Below are positions 11,216 to 22,447 of a DNA stretch of 64,000 bases, piece after piece. The stretch lies in NCBI GenBank assembly GCA_951804985.1, contig OX638133.1:47837983-47901982 (forward strand), read 5' to 3'. The notes under the pieces were generated by a model. The model was not told the origin of the DNA. It ran no database searches and worked only from the letters and a program-made list of their open reading frames with translations. The position numbers were made by a program, and so were the translations under genes. How positions within the stretch are numbered: position 1 is the first letter of the stretch; the number at the start of each line of letters is the position of its first letter. The DNA comes from Dryomyza anilis. Taxonomy: Eukaryota; Arthropoda; Insecta; Diptera; Dryomyzidae.

Positions 11216-11511
11216 TAATAATATAATAGTTTGGCGCTACAGTCCTGTATAGAACTTCGGCCGAGCTCTCTCACCATTTTTAACTGTGTGTGTTATATTT
11301 GTACTCAAAGTGGTGGGACCTACAGTTTATTGCCGAATCCGAACGGCGGGTGAGAGCTTTTCATAGGCAACTCTCGTAGGTTTGTCATTTACTGACGAGA
11401 GGTAGCGCGGTATAGACAAATGTTTCTATGAAAAGATGTTGTTAGCCCCAGTCCAGGCTTGAACCTTTGGCTCGCATTCCAACGCACTAACCACTGAGCT
11501 GCCGCGGCTAC
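11216..11511 (-). mobile_element. tRNA-derived SINE, full-length, with perfect 14-bp target duplication
   Basis: Read on the minus strand it starts TAGCCGCGGCAGCTCAGTGG (box A CAGCTCAGTGG) and has box B GGTTCAAGCC (plus 11456-11465). A conserved body follows (CATCTTTTCATAGAAAC, GCGCTACCTCTCG, AAGCTCTCACCCGCCGTTC, CCCACCACTTTGAGTAC), and it ends in a TATTATA-type tail. The 14-bp duplication TAGATAGACAATTA flanks it exactly (11202-11215 and 11512-11525). This defines both ends and shows insertion by target-primed reverse transcription. Other family members are at 19546, 21830, 22188, 26112, 42282, 44321 and 53450. Confidence 0.95.
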
Positions 11512-11525
11512 TAGATAGACAATTA

Positions 11526-12829
11526 GTACGCAGTTAATATGAAATTTTAAATATATGTGAAATATTGACTAAAATTTGACTGAAAAAATGGATAATATTA
11601 AACAAATTAATTATATTAAACTTGGTTTAAAATAGTACTGAAAATGGGCAAGTAGTACTGAAATTTTGATCATTTTTTTACTACATTTTTGTCATTGATA
11701 TTTTTAGTTTCGAAATTTTAAATACCCAATAATCGCAACCTTTAAAATACTGAAAAAAAAATTTTCAACTATTAAGGATCATGTCAACTTTGCACGTCTT
11801 ACATTAAATAAAAATGTATCCATTATTTAAAAATATAACATCAGGTACATTCAAAAAATGTTAAAGGAATTTATCTAGATCTAGAAATCGTATTTAATAG
11901 ACAGTGTTTATTAAAAGACAAATTATGATCTTTCACATGATTTGAATATAGAGGTTCCAGTTTTCCAGTTTTCGATCGAATCCGACTTAACCTGCAAAAT
12001 TCTAAACAAACGATTTTGAATTTATTATTTTCCAAACGAATTCAAAACGTTGAAATTAAATCATGCTGTTTAAATTCATTTCAAAAATTATTTATTGTAC
12101 TGAGATATCAAATCTAAAAGTAAAAACGTTTGTTTTAAAATTTTCATATGAAATTCGATCAAAAGTTGAAATGTGCCCCTATATTCCAAACCTTAAAAAT
12201 GTAACATATCCTTATATAAAATTCTCCGCCAAAAGTGGACCATTCCCCAATTATTCACTAAGACTAAAATTCCCCACAAATTGGGGAGACGGCGTTAGAT
12301 GGCGCAATTGGTTCTGGATAGCCTGTATATTTTTCGTGTAGTTTTGAATACTTGGATATCATTGTTTCTAAACGTCATTGCAAACAGTTTACTCTGATTT
12401 TTGTTTCTACAGAAGAATGCTGGACTGAGGAATTAATTATTTAAGGAATTTTTGTTTGTGGATTAGCAATCAATTTCGTCTCAAACAAAAGATAAATTAT
12501 CTGAATTGTTAATAAGGTTAAAATATTAAATGTAATAAAATACGGTGTAACAAAGTAAAATAAAATCCACATAAATATAATTCGTTGTTTGTAAAAGAAA
12601 TATACATAGAATTCTCCAAAACTACTGTATTTTATGAAGAAATATTGTTATTCCTATGTCGGCCATTCCACGACCGGGCGCTTTTCGATCAAAAAATGAC
12701 TTTATCAGCTCCGATCATTTTAAAATTTTACGGATATGTTCTGTGTCAAAAAATATTTGCCACGTATTTATTTTTAAAAGTCTTTTTCAGGAATTCCACA
12801 TTTTGCATTTAAATTACCGTAGCACGTAA
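11526..12829. other. AT-rich DNA with a short shared motif
   Basis: No gene is seen. At 12660-12680 CGGCCATTCCACGACCGGGC resembles CGGCCATTCCACGTCAAACC at 44960 and its reverse complement at about 33990-34012, a short dispersed motif. ORFs at 12063-12341 and 12585-12812 have no recognisable domain. Confidence 0.45.
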
Positions 12830-13045
12830 TCAAAAGTTCAATATTGAACAATTTGGTCTCATTTTAAAGGTGATGAATTTATCTTTCTAAAGGTGTACTC
12901 GTTTTTAAAACATCTAATACAAATATAATAAGAAATGATATACCGAATGTTTTAAAACCTATTTTGGTGGTCAGCACATTATTTTTTTAACATTAACTTA
13001 AACATCACAAAACTACATCAATAACACAGTGCAGCAAAACCCCAC
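12830..13045 (-). repeat. TTATTATGTTTG dispersed repeat, minus copy
   Basis: The reverse complement contains GTAGTTTTGTGATGTTTAAG, GTGCTGACCACCAAAAT, ATTTCTTATT and AATGAGACCAAATT in the same order as 33670-33870 and the two halves at 32090-32975. Confidence 0.65.
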
Positions 13046-13755
13046 TTTTTTTTTGGTGCCAGAGATTTGACAATTTTTTTAGATCCTTGAGTAACCTGAA
13101 GAAATTTCACCAAACAAACTTATGTCCTATTACGTCGGGTTTAGGAGATATATGACCATAAAGGTCATAGAGTGACCGCAATACTACCGTTGGTTTATTG
13201 AGAAAACTGTAGTAGTTATGGATTTCTTGTCTGAGAACCAAATGTAGACACAAAAAAACATAAAAAGTGGCCAAATATGTCAAAGCCGTACAAGCTATAG
13301 TTACTCTAATACTGAGCACTGTAAAGTATTTTTTTATTTTATATGAAACTGCAAAATACTAAAGTTTTTTATAGCTTAAAATCGAATGATCCTTTATCGG
13401 TGCCAAGGATTTGGCCTTTTTTAAATATACTGAATGTGTGAAAAATATTATCATACTATAAAATTATGTTTTATCACGTCAGGATTTCGAGGTATTGACC
13501 CCCGAATATCTGGTAAATCCTTAATTTTCATAGTAAAATTTCTTGATAAGTATTAGATATGGATTTCTTGACTGAAATTCCTATATATAACTGACTTGAA
13601 TGAGGCGAATATAACCGTTGACCGATTTGGCTAATTTTTAAACTCAGAACTACCTTTTTGGAAATATTTTGAAACGAAAATATTGAAACTAAATCTTACC
13701 GTATTCGGAACAGTATTTTCCAAATTAGCGCGTATATGGACAGACAGCAAAAGAC
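13046..13755 (+). repeat. Diverged direct duplication, period about 342 bp
   Basis: Matching landmarks recur in order: GGTGCCAGAGATTTG (13056) and GGTGCCAAGGATTTGG (about 13398); TTATGTCCTATTACGTCGGG (13121) and TTATGTTTTATCACGTCAGG (13464); GATTTCTTGTCTGAGA (13219) and GATTTCTTGACTGAAA (13562). The second unit also carries CCGTTGACCGATTTGGC...CTCAGAAC and GGACAGACAGC, shared with the GGGTATA repeat copy at 26290-26830. The unit therefore appears to be part of that family duplicated in tandem. Confidence 0.65.
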
Positions 13756-14179
13756 AATTTAAACTTAATCGTAATCCAACTTTTACAGTTCTGGCTTCAA
13801 GTAACCTGGACCAGATGGTATCTACCCAGTCATGCTGTAGGAAGGTATAACCCAATTGCTACCATGCCTAAAAAAGATCTTTAGAGCAAATAATAAATAA
13901 TACCTGAGGGGCGAGGCTACCTAATCCTCTTCCATTCTATGGGTCATGGCGTACGGTTGAGAAGACACAACTCCACGCCGAGCAACTGCTCTACCCGCGT
14001 AAGTTTAGGCAATAACTACAGCCACCACGATACTCCCCGAAGGGCCAACCGCAAAAGCAGGCTGAACACAAGGCAACACTGAGATGTTCAGGGGCTTCTG
14101 CTTACCCGTGGTACCAGATTAAAGTCTCCGCTCAAACTTCTTAGCCACTTACGTAACTACTACCAGTTGAGCTCCATAT
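13756..14179 (-). other. GC-richer tail adjoining the R1-like LINE piece
   Basis: This stretch has balanced base composition unlike its surroundings and continues the minus-strand LINE relic at 14180-14915. No coding motif was recognised, so it could be the 3' untranslated part of that element. Confidence 0.35.
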
Positions 14180-14915
14180 AGCTCGGGACTGGTTGCCGAC
14201 ATGTTGACACCCAACTATCTGCTCCTACGACACTTCGTGAAGACTTCACACGCAAAACGATTAAGCTAGATTAAACTAGCAACACGCTCTCCGGTGGGGA
14301 GTATGCTACCAATCCCAATCGTCCCACTATCAAATAACTCGCGAAATTCGCCGCGAATGTCTTCGTATAGCGGGCAGTCACAGATAATGTGAACGCTGTC
14401 CTACAGCATGATGCATAGATGGCATCGATGTTTATTTTTGAAACATCGATGATTTTTCTGGCGATGTTGCAACCCTAAACACAATCTTCCGTTGTTTTGT
14501 AGACTGGCATCGCACGACGTTAATCTGCAAGTCGCTGTCCCGAAGCGCCATTCTGTAAGTAATAGTTTTAGATATCACCTCCAGATCAAGTGGGGGCACA
14601 CGCTGACAAGACAGTATCTTCGATAGATAACAGCAGTCGTGATAGCCTACAGCAGCGAACAATCCGCCATATATGATCATAACAGAGCATCTACTAAGGC
14701 CCCAATTACTTCGAAGAACACTACACAGTTGCCCTACTACGCCAACCAAACGGTCACGTACCCTATAGTAAGACCCAAGTACTTGAATTCAGTTGCTTAC
14801 TTGGGACTGATACCGTTAGCCCGGAAGAGCGGTGGACGATTCAATGACAACTTGCCTGTTAGCAGCATTGTCACTGTTTTATCCACTGCAACACTTACGC
14901 AGCTAGACGGCATGG
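14180..14915 (-). pseudogene. R1-like non-LTR retrotransposon relic, RT C-terminal region
   Basis: Minus-strand translation, with frame changes and stops, gives in order KTVTMLLTGKL (the segment after the catalytic aspartates in R1-type elements), FKYLGLTIG, VPPLDLEV (the common 'PPLDL' step of the C-terminal part) and, near the end, HIICDCPLYEDIR, a CCHC-like 'HxxxxCP' tail. R1-clade elements have these in this order. The catalytic core and the whole N-terminal half are missing, and the reading frame is broken at several points. It lies head-on against a plus-strand LINE piece starting near 14945. Clade assignment is by motif memory only. Confidence 0.7.
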
Positions 14916-14944
14916 AATAGATGAAACTTGGCTGAGGTCAATGG

Positions 14945-15525
14945 ATGAGGTCAATGCCAATGTTTAGGACCATCGGAATGTGGGCGGAATGTGGACAGTA
15001 TATTATGGAAGTGGTGAAAGAGGTTGTCTTCAAGAAGGCATTCCTGCTTTGGTGTATGTTATTTGACGCTCTGCTCAATGATCTTAATAGACAAGAGGTC
15101 ATTCCCAGGCCAATGCGGACGATGTTCCTATTCTTACCATAGGCTTTTCTTTCAATGAGTTAAAACACAAATTTCATTGAACAGAATTGACAGCTGGTGT
15201 ACTGCAAACGCACTTTCCGTCAACCTTAACAAAAAAGGTATTGTTCTCTTCACTAAGAATAGAATAATGACAGAATTATCTCTACCAGTACATTAGGGTG
15301 TCACCATTCCTCTGTCTAACGAAGTATAATATCTAAGCTGAACTCTTGATAGTAAACTACTTTAGATGTTTAGATGTAAACTACTTTAGATGTTAAAAAT
15401 AAAATTTCGAGAGCTTTGAATGCCTTCTGTTTATGCAGAGGAATTTTCGGGAAGACATTGAGACTACCGCCGAGCAAAATCTTATGGGTTTACACGAAAA
15501 TGATAAGACCGTTCTGCAACGTTAT
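14945..15525 (+). pseudogene. Second non-LTR retrotransposon relic, RT palm/thumb region
   Basis: Translation in shifting frames gives LLWCMLFDALLNDLN (the stretch just before the catalytic YADD), IDSWCTANALSVNLNKKG and VLFTK (typical after it), KNKISRALNAFCLCRGIFGK and WVYTKMIRPF. This order is characteristic of Jockey-superfamily/LOA-type reverse transcriptases. The YADD box itself is not readable, and there are at least two frameshifts. A short duplication (ACTACTTTAGATGTT, twice) lies at about 15355-15395. It runs opposite to the neighbouring R1-like piece, so the two are separate elements. Confidence 0.7.
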
Positions 15526-16089
15526 TTTTCTTTGCGTGTAAACTTTTATATAAAAATCATTAATCATTCCACTATTTGAGTGAAAATATAACAAACACAG
15601 TTCAGATAGTGAGAAGGGAGCGGTCTACGTTCTTCAGTACGGTTACGCCATAATATAGTTATAAATTGTCTGGATATTGTTGCAGTGTGGTTTCGGTATT
15701 ACCCTAGTCGGATTTAAATCGATAAAAACAGTCGAAAGTAAATTACGATTATCTTCAATATAAAATTATTTCAAATGTATACGGACAAGTATTTACAATT
15801 GTTTCTGATTGATTTTAATCTCTATTGTATTTTACGATATGTGTTTTAATAAACTAATACACTTATTAATAAACATATACCAGCATTAATTTTTAAAAAC
15901 CACGAAAATACCGGGATGTGACTAAGATTCCGGGAGACATTTATTAACAAATATGGCTGGGATCCCGGGATTGACATCCGTAGTGTTTATTTTTAGAAAT
16001 TTTATAAAAAAACAAACTAATGCAAATGCTAAAATAATACGGATGCTTCGCAGTTTACACCGTAAATGGTACCGATTGTATCAACAGCA
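15526..16089. other. AT-rich DNA with CCCGGGA-type motifs
   Basis: No gene is seen. Motifs such as ACCGGGATG, TTCCGGGAG and ATCCCGGGATTG at 15910-15975 resemble TCCCGAAAATT and TTTCGGGATTC at 17525-17570, on the far side of the Tc1 element. They may be the two ends of one older element split by that insertion. Confidence 0.4.
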
Positions 16090-16091
16090 TA

Positions 16092-17113
16092 CACTCCAGG
16101 ACAAAAATATAGCACATTACATTTGTTCGTATTTTTATTGTTTTTAATAAATAGAAAACATTTCTTTCAATTAATATATATTTATAATGGAAAATTATGA
16201 AATATACAAAAATATTTAAAAATAAAAATAATAAATTCTACGGGAAAAACAATAAAACACTTTCAGTGGTACGACAAAAAGCTCTTTTATGATTTATATA
16301 TAAATAAAAATAAGAATTAAATAATGAACTTTAAATTCTATTATTTAATAATGAGTGTATTCTCCTTTATTTTTTAAAACTTCAGTGACACGATTTGGAA
16401 GAGATTTAAATAATTTTTTAATGTATTTTTGCGGAATTGATTCCCAAGTGGTGGGTTTCTTTGCAATTTAAACGCAATAAATTGTTGTTGAATTTTGCAA
16501 AATTCTTTGAACATTGCGTTCATTTGTAGTTACTCCCGCTGATTCCGCAATTTTTCTTGCAGTGAGGTTAGAATTGGATGCAATGCGCAAACTTGACCGT
16601 TCTTCTCTACGAGTAATAGCTCTTGGCCGCCCACTGCTGCAAGCTTTCCAATAATTTTCAGGATCTTTTCATAAATTCATGATTACTTTACGACTTCCCT
16701 TCAAATATTTTGCAATTTCGCCGATTTTAATATTTTCTTTATGAAGGTTTAAGAAGGTCAACTTGCACTTCAGCACTATTTAGCCGTTTTCCACGGTCAA
16801 TTTCTAGTCAAAAGACTTTAATTGATTGATTAAAATAGACAAATGAAATATTTTTATCAGAAATATATAACGATCTTCACTTTTAGACTACGCACGCGTA
16901 ACTAAAGATAATTGTATCATATTGAGCTATCATTTAGTCGCAGCATTTTATCTTGATTATGAAGATAACGGCTTTTCTCTGAGAGGACTTTACCCTTGAA
17001 AAGAATGATTCAGGCTTAACTTTTAACAAAAAATAGAGAAAATAATTTTCTGACCAAATATTTATATTATTGTAGACAAAAAAAGTAATGTCCTATATTT
17101 TTGTCGTGGAGTG
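16092..17113 (-). mobile_element. Complete but internally deleted Tc1-like transposon
   Basis: The ends are inverted repeats: CACTCCAGGACAAAAATATA at 16092 and CACTCCACGACAAAAATATA read inward from 17113, about 29 bp with two mismatches. TA sits just outside both ends (16090-16091 and 17114-17115), the target duplication of the Tc1/mariner superfamily. The interior carries a minus-strand transposase relic whose catalytic middle is missing. Its length is about 1.0 kb against roughly 1.6 kb for typical full Tc1 elements. It is therefore a non-autonomous deletion derivative with both ends preserved. Confidence 0.93.
16345..16800 (-). pseudogene. Tc1-like transposase remnant lacking the DDE domain
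   Basis: The minus strand reads RGKRLNSAEVQVDLLK, IAKYLKGSRKVI, SSGRPRAITRREERS and ASNSNLTARKIAESAGVTTN: the paired helix-turn-helix DNA-binding domain with its GRPR hinge. It then jumps to WESIPQKYIKKLFKSLPNRV...KNKGEYTHY, the very C-terminus of Tc1 transposases. The central region, with the catalytic acidic residues and the 'SPDLNPIE' stretch, is absent. At least one stop interrupts the N-terminal part. It cannot encode an active transposase. Confidence 0.9.
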
Positions 17114-17115
17114 TA

Positions 17116-18289
17116 TGTGCCTACAAAACTTCATCATGATGGCTGCGAAAAAAGTACATTCAAATTCATAAAATGGCCCATTGTTTCATTTCTCAGAAAT
17201 AAAAAAAATAAATTGGGATTATATGTTCGTAAGTTTTATGTTTCCACAGTAAACGTTCACGTTTTAACATCCAATAGTATAACAATAAAAAGGAGTAACC
17301 AAAATACATTAATACAATGGATTACGAATACTTTTATAAGAATACATTTAAGAATTCCTATGAATACATAAGTTAAGGTCATATAAAACAATCGACCTTC
17401 CTTCGATATATAATAATTTTTAATAATTCCTGAAATTATAAAAAATATTAAAATATACAAACTGAAATGCGTGAAGTAGACTAATTACGGATGAAAAATT
17501 ATAAATGTAATTATTCGGGGTTCCAATCCCGAAAATTTTAATAATACTGGGACTTTCGGGATTCAAGGATTAGTCCCGAGTTATTAAAATATGTATTATT
17601 GGTAAATAAATTGAAAGTATTATTTATACAGCTGTGTTAAAAATTAATAACAGCGGTAACACTTCCCAAAAAGCGATACATTATTTCAAACAATAATAAA
17701 TAAAAAGGTTTACCAGTAATATTACAGCCCTAAACATCGATTTACTTACAAATTACTTATATTGTCTTTGAGACAAACGTCTATCAAAGATGCAACAATT
17801 ACGATTATGTATAACAAACATCAATTAAAGAACGTACAAATATGACGATAGTGCGGAATTCTTGGAAATGGTACTGTGTGCAGAGGCATTGTTATTGAAT
17901 TGAAATAAAGGAATCTAATTGATTTTTATATATTTTACAATTCGCCTTCGTCTTTATATAGCCTTCGACGTCATAATTGTACAGCAACATCTTCAAGAAT
18001 GAACAAAGCCGGTCATCAAGGTAAACTCTTAAAAGAAATACTGTTCCATCACATGTTGAAACTTTCTATGCTTGTTAGAATCAGCATTAGACTTTTTTAA
18101 TAATTGTTGTGGATAATTGTTCGTACACACAAATAACGATGTTAGCAAATGTAAAAATTAGCCAATAGTTTTACTGCAAATATACTGCCAGTCTGTGTGT
18201 TTACTATGAGTCTATTGTAAATATCATAATTTTCATTATTGTTGTGGTTATCTTGTAACAGGCTTCACCTCTGAGTGCGAAATTCATAT
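17116..18289. other. AT-rich DNA, no gene seen
   Basis: No recognisable gene. CCCGAAA/TTCGGGATT motifs occur at 17525-17570 (see 15526-16089). ORFs at 17111-17371 and 17257-17460 overlap on opposite strands and lack motifs. Confidence 0.55.
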
Positions 18290-19170
18290 TTTAGAGCGTA
18301 TCACTTGCTTCGCAGCTGTAGCCCAGACGATCACGCTGTAATCCCGTCGATCACGCTGAGGTAAGCCGACTCTAACTATAGATGGAATTTGGAACATCCG
18401 AGACAAGTGTACAAATTCTAACAATTGCAATAAACAAGCGATGATAACTGCGCGCATTGACTTACAAGCTCTGTAGTTTTTCTCCTAACTTAATTTCTGT
18501 TGAGCTGCATTCAAACACAACGGATCGGTCTGCAGGGTTTCGAGCTGTTACTGTTGAGTTTGATTGGATCAAGAAATGCAGATCGACACCTACCACCTAC
18601 TTGTTGAGTGTAAAGCCGCCTTTGATACTCCGATATATGGCGCAATGTTTTATTCGGTAACCAGTGATATCACAGCCCTAAAGACACGTTGCTTAGTGAG
18701 AATTGGAAAAGACCTCTCCGAGCAATTTGAAACCGAATTGACTTTTTTAATATATTGAAGGAGAAAATAGTTCGAGCTGCAGAACTCCGTAAAATGGCAA
18801 TATTTACAACCAAAGTGTCTTGTTGCTCGCACATGCCGATGATGTTGATATCATTGGTAGGAACACATGAGCAGTTAGTGCATCATTCTCCAGATTGGAA
18901 AAGGAGGTGGGTTGGATCTAACAGTGAACGAGGACAAAGCGAAGTACCTCTGTCAACGAACTTCAAAGAGTCCTTGCGTCTTGGACAGAAAGCGAATTTT
19001 GACAACAACAACGAAGTCAGCCTGTAGATTAAAGAGTGAATATCTCATGAAAACCTGACAATGATTGGTATTTCTAACTGGCTTCAGCGCGTTGGAAGCG
19101 ACTGGCGTAGCTTTATATCAGCGACCAAGACAGACACACGGTTGTAACGGCCACCTACGTAAGTAAGTTG
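18290..19170 (+). pseudogene. LINE relic (endonuclease/RT family), copy 1
   Basis: It contains a possible endonuclease start (GIWNIRDKC at about 18382), then an RT core reading IDTYHLLVECKAAFDTPIYG, VRIGKDLSEQFET and, in another frame, AHADDVDIIGR. The last replaces the catalytic YADD with HADD, and is followed by LTVNEDKAKYL. The same ordered motifs occur in copies 2 (22730-24960) and 3 (39590-41000). Most of the endonuclease and fingers are deleted and the frame shifts repeatedly. The 18300-18380 segment with two GATCACGCTG words also matches 57700-57765. The family looks RTE-like, the type often labelled 'craniofacial development protein 2-like' in insects; that clade call is from memory. 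Confidence 0.75.
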
Positions 19171-19369
19171 GTAAACATCGAAATATAATATATTGTAGTG
19201 CATTCGATAGTTTCGGAATTCTAGTTCTATTGAGTTTTCCACGTTTTAAGTTCTATGATATGCTCATTTTAATTTTTAAACCATTTGAAATAAATTTCAT
19301 TTTTCAATAATTTCCAAATTTTTTCGATTTTTAAGATAATGATTAGATTTGATTCAAGTATACCTTAAA

Positions 19370-19440
19370 TTATAAGAATGCAAAATTATATGTCCTGTAT
19401 ATAATTACTATACTTGACATAAAATTTTGCATTCTTATAA
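19370..19440. repeat. Hairpin with 25-nt arms
   Basis: TTATAAGAATGCAAAATT... (19370-19394) pairs with its reverse complement at 19416-19440 across a 21-base loop, with about one mismatch. It could be a small MITE or hairpin RNA; nothing distinguishes these. Confidence 0.7.
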
Positions 19441-19545
19441 TAAGTTACAAAATCTTTCAAAATCTTAATTTTAGGATCACACTCCCTATGAAAGAGACGC
19501 TCGTTAGACTTCGGAGATTAGTTAAGTATATGAATAATTGGAGTA

Positions 19546-19855
19546 TAGCGTCGGTAGCTCAGAGGTTAGTGCGTTGGACCACGAGCCGAAAGGTCCCATG
19601 TTCAAACTAGACTGGGACTAACAACATATTATCATAGAAAAACATTTTTCTATACGATGCTACCTCTCGACAGACCTATCGATGGCAAACCTCCGAGAAT
19701 AAACGCCGCCTATGGAAAAGCTCTCACCCCGCCGTTCGGATTTTTAGCCTGTTAGTCCCACCACTTTGAGTACAAATATTACATGCACAGCTCAAGTGGT
19801 GAGATTACTCGACCTAAGCTCTTGTAGGACAGTAGGGCCAAAATATTGTTATATT
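19546..19855 (+). mobile_element. tRNA-derived SINE, full-length
   Basis: It has a GGTAGCTCAGAGG box A, a decayed box B (GTTCAAACTAG), the family body (CATAGAAAAACATTTTTCTA, GCTACCTCTCGACAG, AAAGCTCTCACC, CCACCACTTTGAGTAC) and an AGGGCCAAAATATTGTTATA tail. Flanking 12-mers ATAATTGGAGTA (19534-19545) and ATAATTGGCGTA (19856-19867) differ by one base and are the target duplication. It is more diverged than the copy at 11216. Confidence 0.9.
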
Positions 19856-19867
19856 ATAATTGGCGTA

Positions 19868-21829
19868 GCATCATTTGATAAATAGATAATATAGTGGCGC
19901 AAAATTGAGACATTTTTTTCCATTTTCCAAATTTTTGTGTTTTTTGGCGAAGACACGTACGGCTTTTAATGAATTTTTAATTTAAAAGTATTAGTGGATA
20001 GTTGTTGTAATTGTACACCTTAACACCAAAAGAGTAAAATCACAGGAATTGGTTCATAACAGCAGTTTTTCAGTGTATTGCGTCAACTAAGTTTCTTATC
20101 ATTTACTATCACATAATTATTGAAATGCAAAAATTTGATGAGCATTTTAAACATTTTTAAACTAAAAGTTTAAAAGAATTTTATTAAAATTTAAAACATT
20201 TGTTATTCAATTTTTATTTGTTTTTATTTTAGTAAAAAAAAATATTTTTTTTTATATCATCTATTTTTTTAATTTTATTTTTATTTCAAATATATTTTCC
20301 TCTGTTCTCGTTTGGAATGGTATGTGTACTTGCTAAATCCAATAATCAATTTTACTAACGAACCATCATTTATCAACATTACTACTGCTTATTATCTCTG
20401 TTTTATAAAATTTTGTCCCTCAAAAAGGGGCTAAGAATAATATTGGAGACATCGAACACAAAATTTCAGTTTAACGCCCAAATGCTGCCCCTAAAAGTAT
20501 GTTGTATGCATTTCATATGGTATTTCACAGTATATTTAATTTCAGTTTTAAAAATTTGTTGTTAATTTTAAAGTATGTTTTATTACTCAGTGAAGTATAT
20601 ATCAGGAATAAACAATGAAAAAAGAAGATTTATTGAAATTTATTTCAAAACCATGTCAATTGTAATGAGTACGTTTTTTTGAATAAGTTTGGAGATATTT
20701 GGGTCTGATGTTTTAAAATGTCTTTATCTCACAAAGTTATGAATCGATTTTACAGATTCTATTTTTATGTAAATTTTAGCTTTATTATGCCATTTAAAAA
20801 TGGTAAAATGGTAAAACTTATGTATAAAACAATTAATTTAAAATTATAATTTGTACGACCTTGTTTAATATTTCTAGGTTAAAAACTAAAAATTTCATTT
20901 TTCATTCTTCAAGTGCTGTCTTAAACATTAATAAATACAAAAATTTTGATGAAGAATGAAACAAAGATTGTTAAAATTGTTAACAATCATAACATTATAA
21001 TACAGTGCCGATGGGACATAAGACGATATCCCATTATATTTTGCGAATATTTGATTTTCAATAATGCAAAATATACAAAAAACTCTATAACTTTAATTTT
21101 TAAAAACGTCTACTAAATATGTAGTAACTGAAAAATATCATAATGAAGCTAAAAGTTAAAATATCAACGAACAAATATATTCTGTGTAATTGGGGTGAGA
21201 TACAAATATTTAAAAATTTCAAATGCCAATTTCTCAAAAAGCACTTTTTGCATAAAACGCAAAAAACTCTTCGCTATCGATATGGGCTCTCACAAAATGA
21301 TAATTGTGACAGCTGGGATCATTTTGTGAGAATAGTGCAAAAAGGGCTTTATAAAGCATAATGCCTATATTGCAGACAAAGCTTCAAATGTAATTTAAAT
21401 TTTACTTTTGAGTTTCAGAACACATTAATTGTTATTCATAACTTTTCAGATAATTAGTTTATAATTTTTAAATATTTTTAACATCTTTCTTAGTAATACT
21501 AATTTCTGTATTGTATACTGTATACCAGTGCAGGGCATTATTGAATAAATGATAACAAATACTTTTTTATTTGTATTTTTTACTTTTCGTTCTAATATCA
21601 AATTTTAATCTTTCATCTTTATATTTGACGAGACAAATAAATTATTTGTTATTTGTTAATTAAAATAAACTTATTTGAAATGTAAAATAAAGCAATAAAT
21701 AAAAACAAAATTTGAAAATTATGTTCCAAATGATCGCCATGAGAATTCGTGCCATCATTATTGGAGTTAAGTATACCAACAATAATAATAATTGTAATAG
21801 TTCACGCTCGGCTCACAGCTTTTCGTGGA
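19868..21829. other. AT-rich DNA, no gene seen
   Basis: A two-kilobase stretch of homopolymer-rich AT DNA. At about 21000-21060 ACAGTGCCGATGGGACATAA and at 21240-21290 CGCAAAAAACTC...CGATATGGG faintly resemble parts of the 7200-7470 repeat. The ORF at 21143-21361 has no recognised domain. Confidence 0.55.
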
Positions 21830-21908
21830 CAGTGTGGTTTGCCATTGTCTGCCGAGAGGTAGAGCGGTATATAAAAATGATTTTTATGAAAAGATGTTAG
21901 TCCCAGCC
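21830..21908 (-). mobile_element. SINE fragment
   Basis: The reverse complement contains GGGACTAACATCTTTTCATA, ACCGCTCTACCTCTCGGCAG and ATGGCAAACC, the central body of the SINE family. The tRNA-like head and the tail are missing. Confidence 0.75.
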
Positions 21909-22187
21909 ATTATCGCTGCAAATATACTTAAAAAGTACGTGGTTTTTAATTCACATTTTAATAAAATATTTGAAAACAAAATCATTTGTATTTTTATTTG
22001 AACTTTTCAAATAACGAATAAAAAGATAACAAATAAATTTAATTTATTTGTTATTTGAAATACAAATAAATCAAAAATTATTTGTCACTCAAAATAAAAA
22101 TATATTTTTTTTTATTTTTTATTTGAAATAATTTTTGCCCTACACTGCTGTATACTGGTTTATTAAATAAACTATGAAATTGTATTG

Positions 22188-22447
22188 TAGCCGCGGTAGC
22201 TCAGTGGTATGTGCGTTGGATTGCGAGCCGAAAGGTCCCCGGTTCAAGCCTGGACTGGGGCTAACAACATCGTTTCATAGAAACACTTTTATATACCGCG
22301 CTACCTCTCGGCAGTAAATGGCAAACCTCCGAGAGTAAAAACATTGCTTATGAAAAAGCTCTCATCCGCCGTTCGGATTCGGCAATAAACTGTAGGTCCC
22401 ACCACTTTGAGTACAAATATAACACGCACAGCTCAAAATGGTGAGCT
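22188..22447 (+). mobile_element. tRNA-derived SINE, 3'-truncated
   Basis: This is the best-preserved head in the window. Box A TAGCTCAGTGG (22197-22207) and box B GGTTCAAGCC (22241-22250) are both intact and 44 bp apart, as in a polymerase III type 2 promoter. The body runs through GCGCTACCTCTCGGCAG, CGCCGTTCGGATTCGGC and CCACCACTTTGAGTAC to GGTGAGC. The distal GGCGCTACA...TATTATA tail is absent and I see no target duplication, consistent with later loss of the 3' end. Confidence 0.92.

Noticed and set aside
22188..22260. Possible functional tRNA gene
   Set aside because: Box A and box B are intact, but there is no complete acceptor stem. The same head is followed by the same SINE body in several copies.
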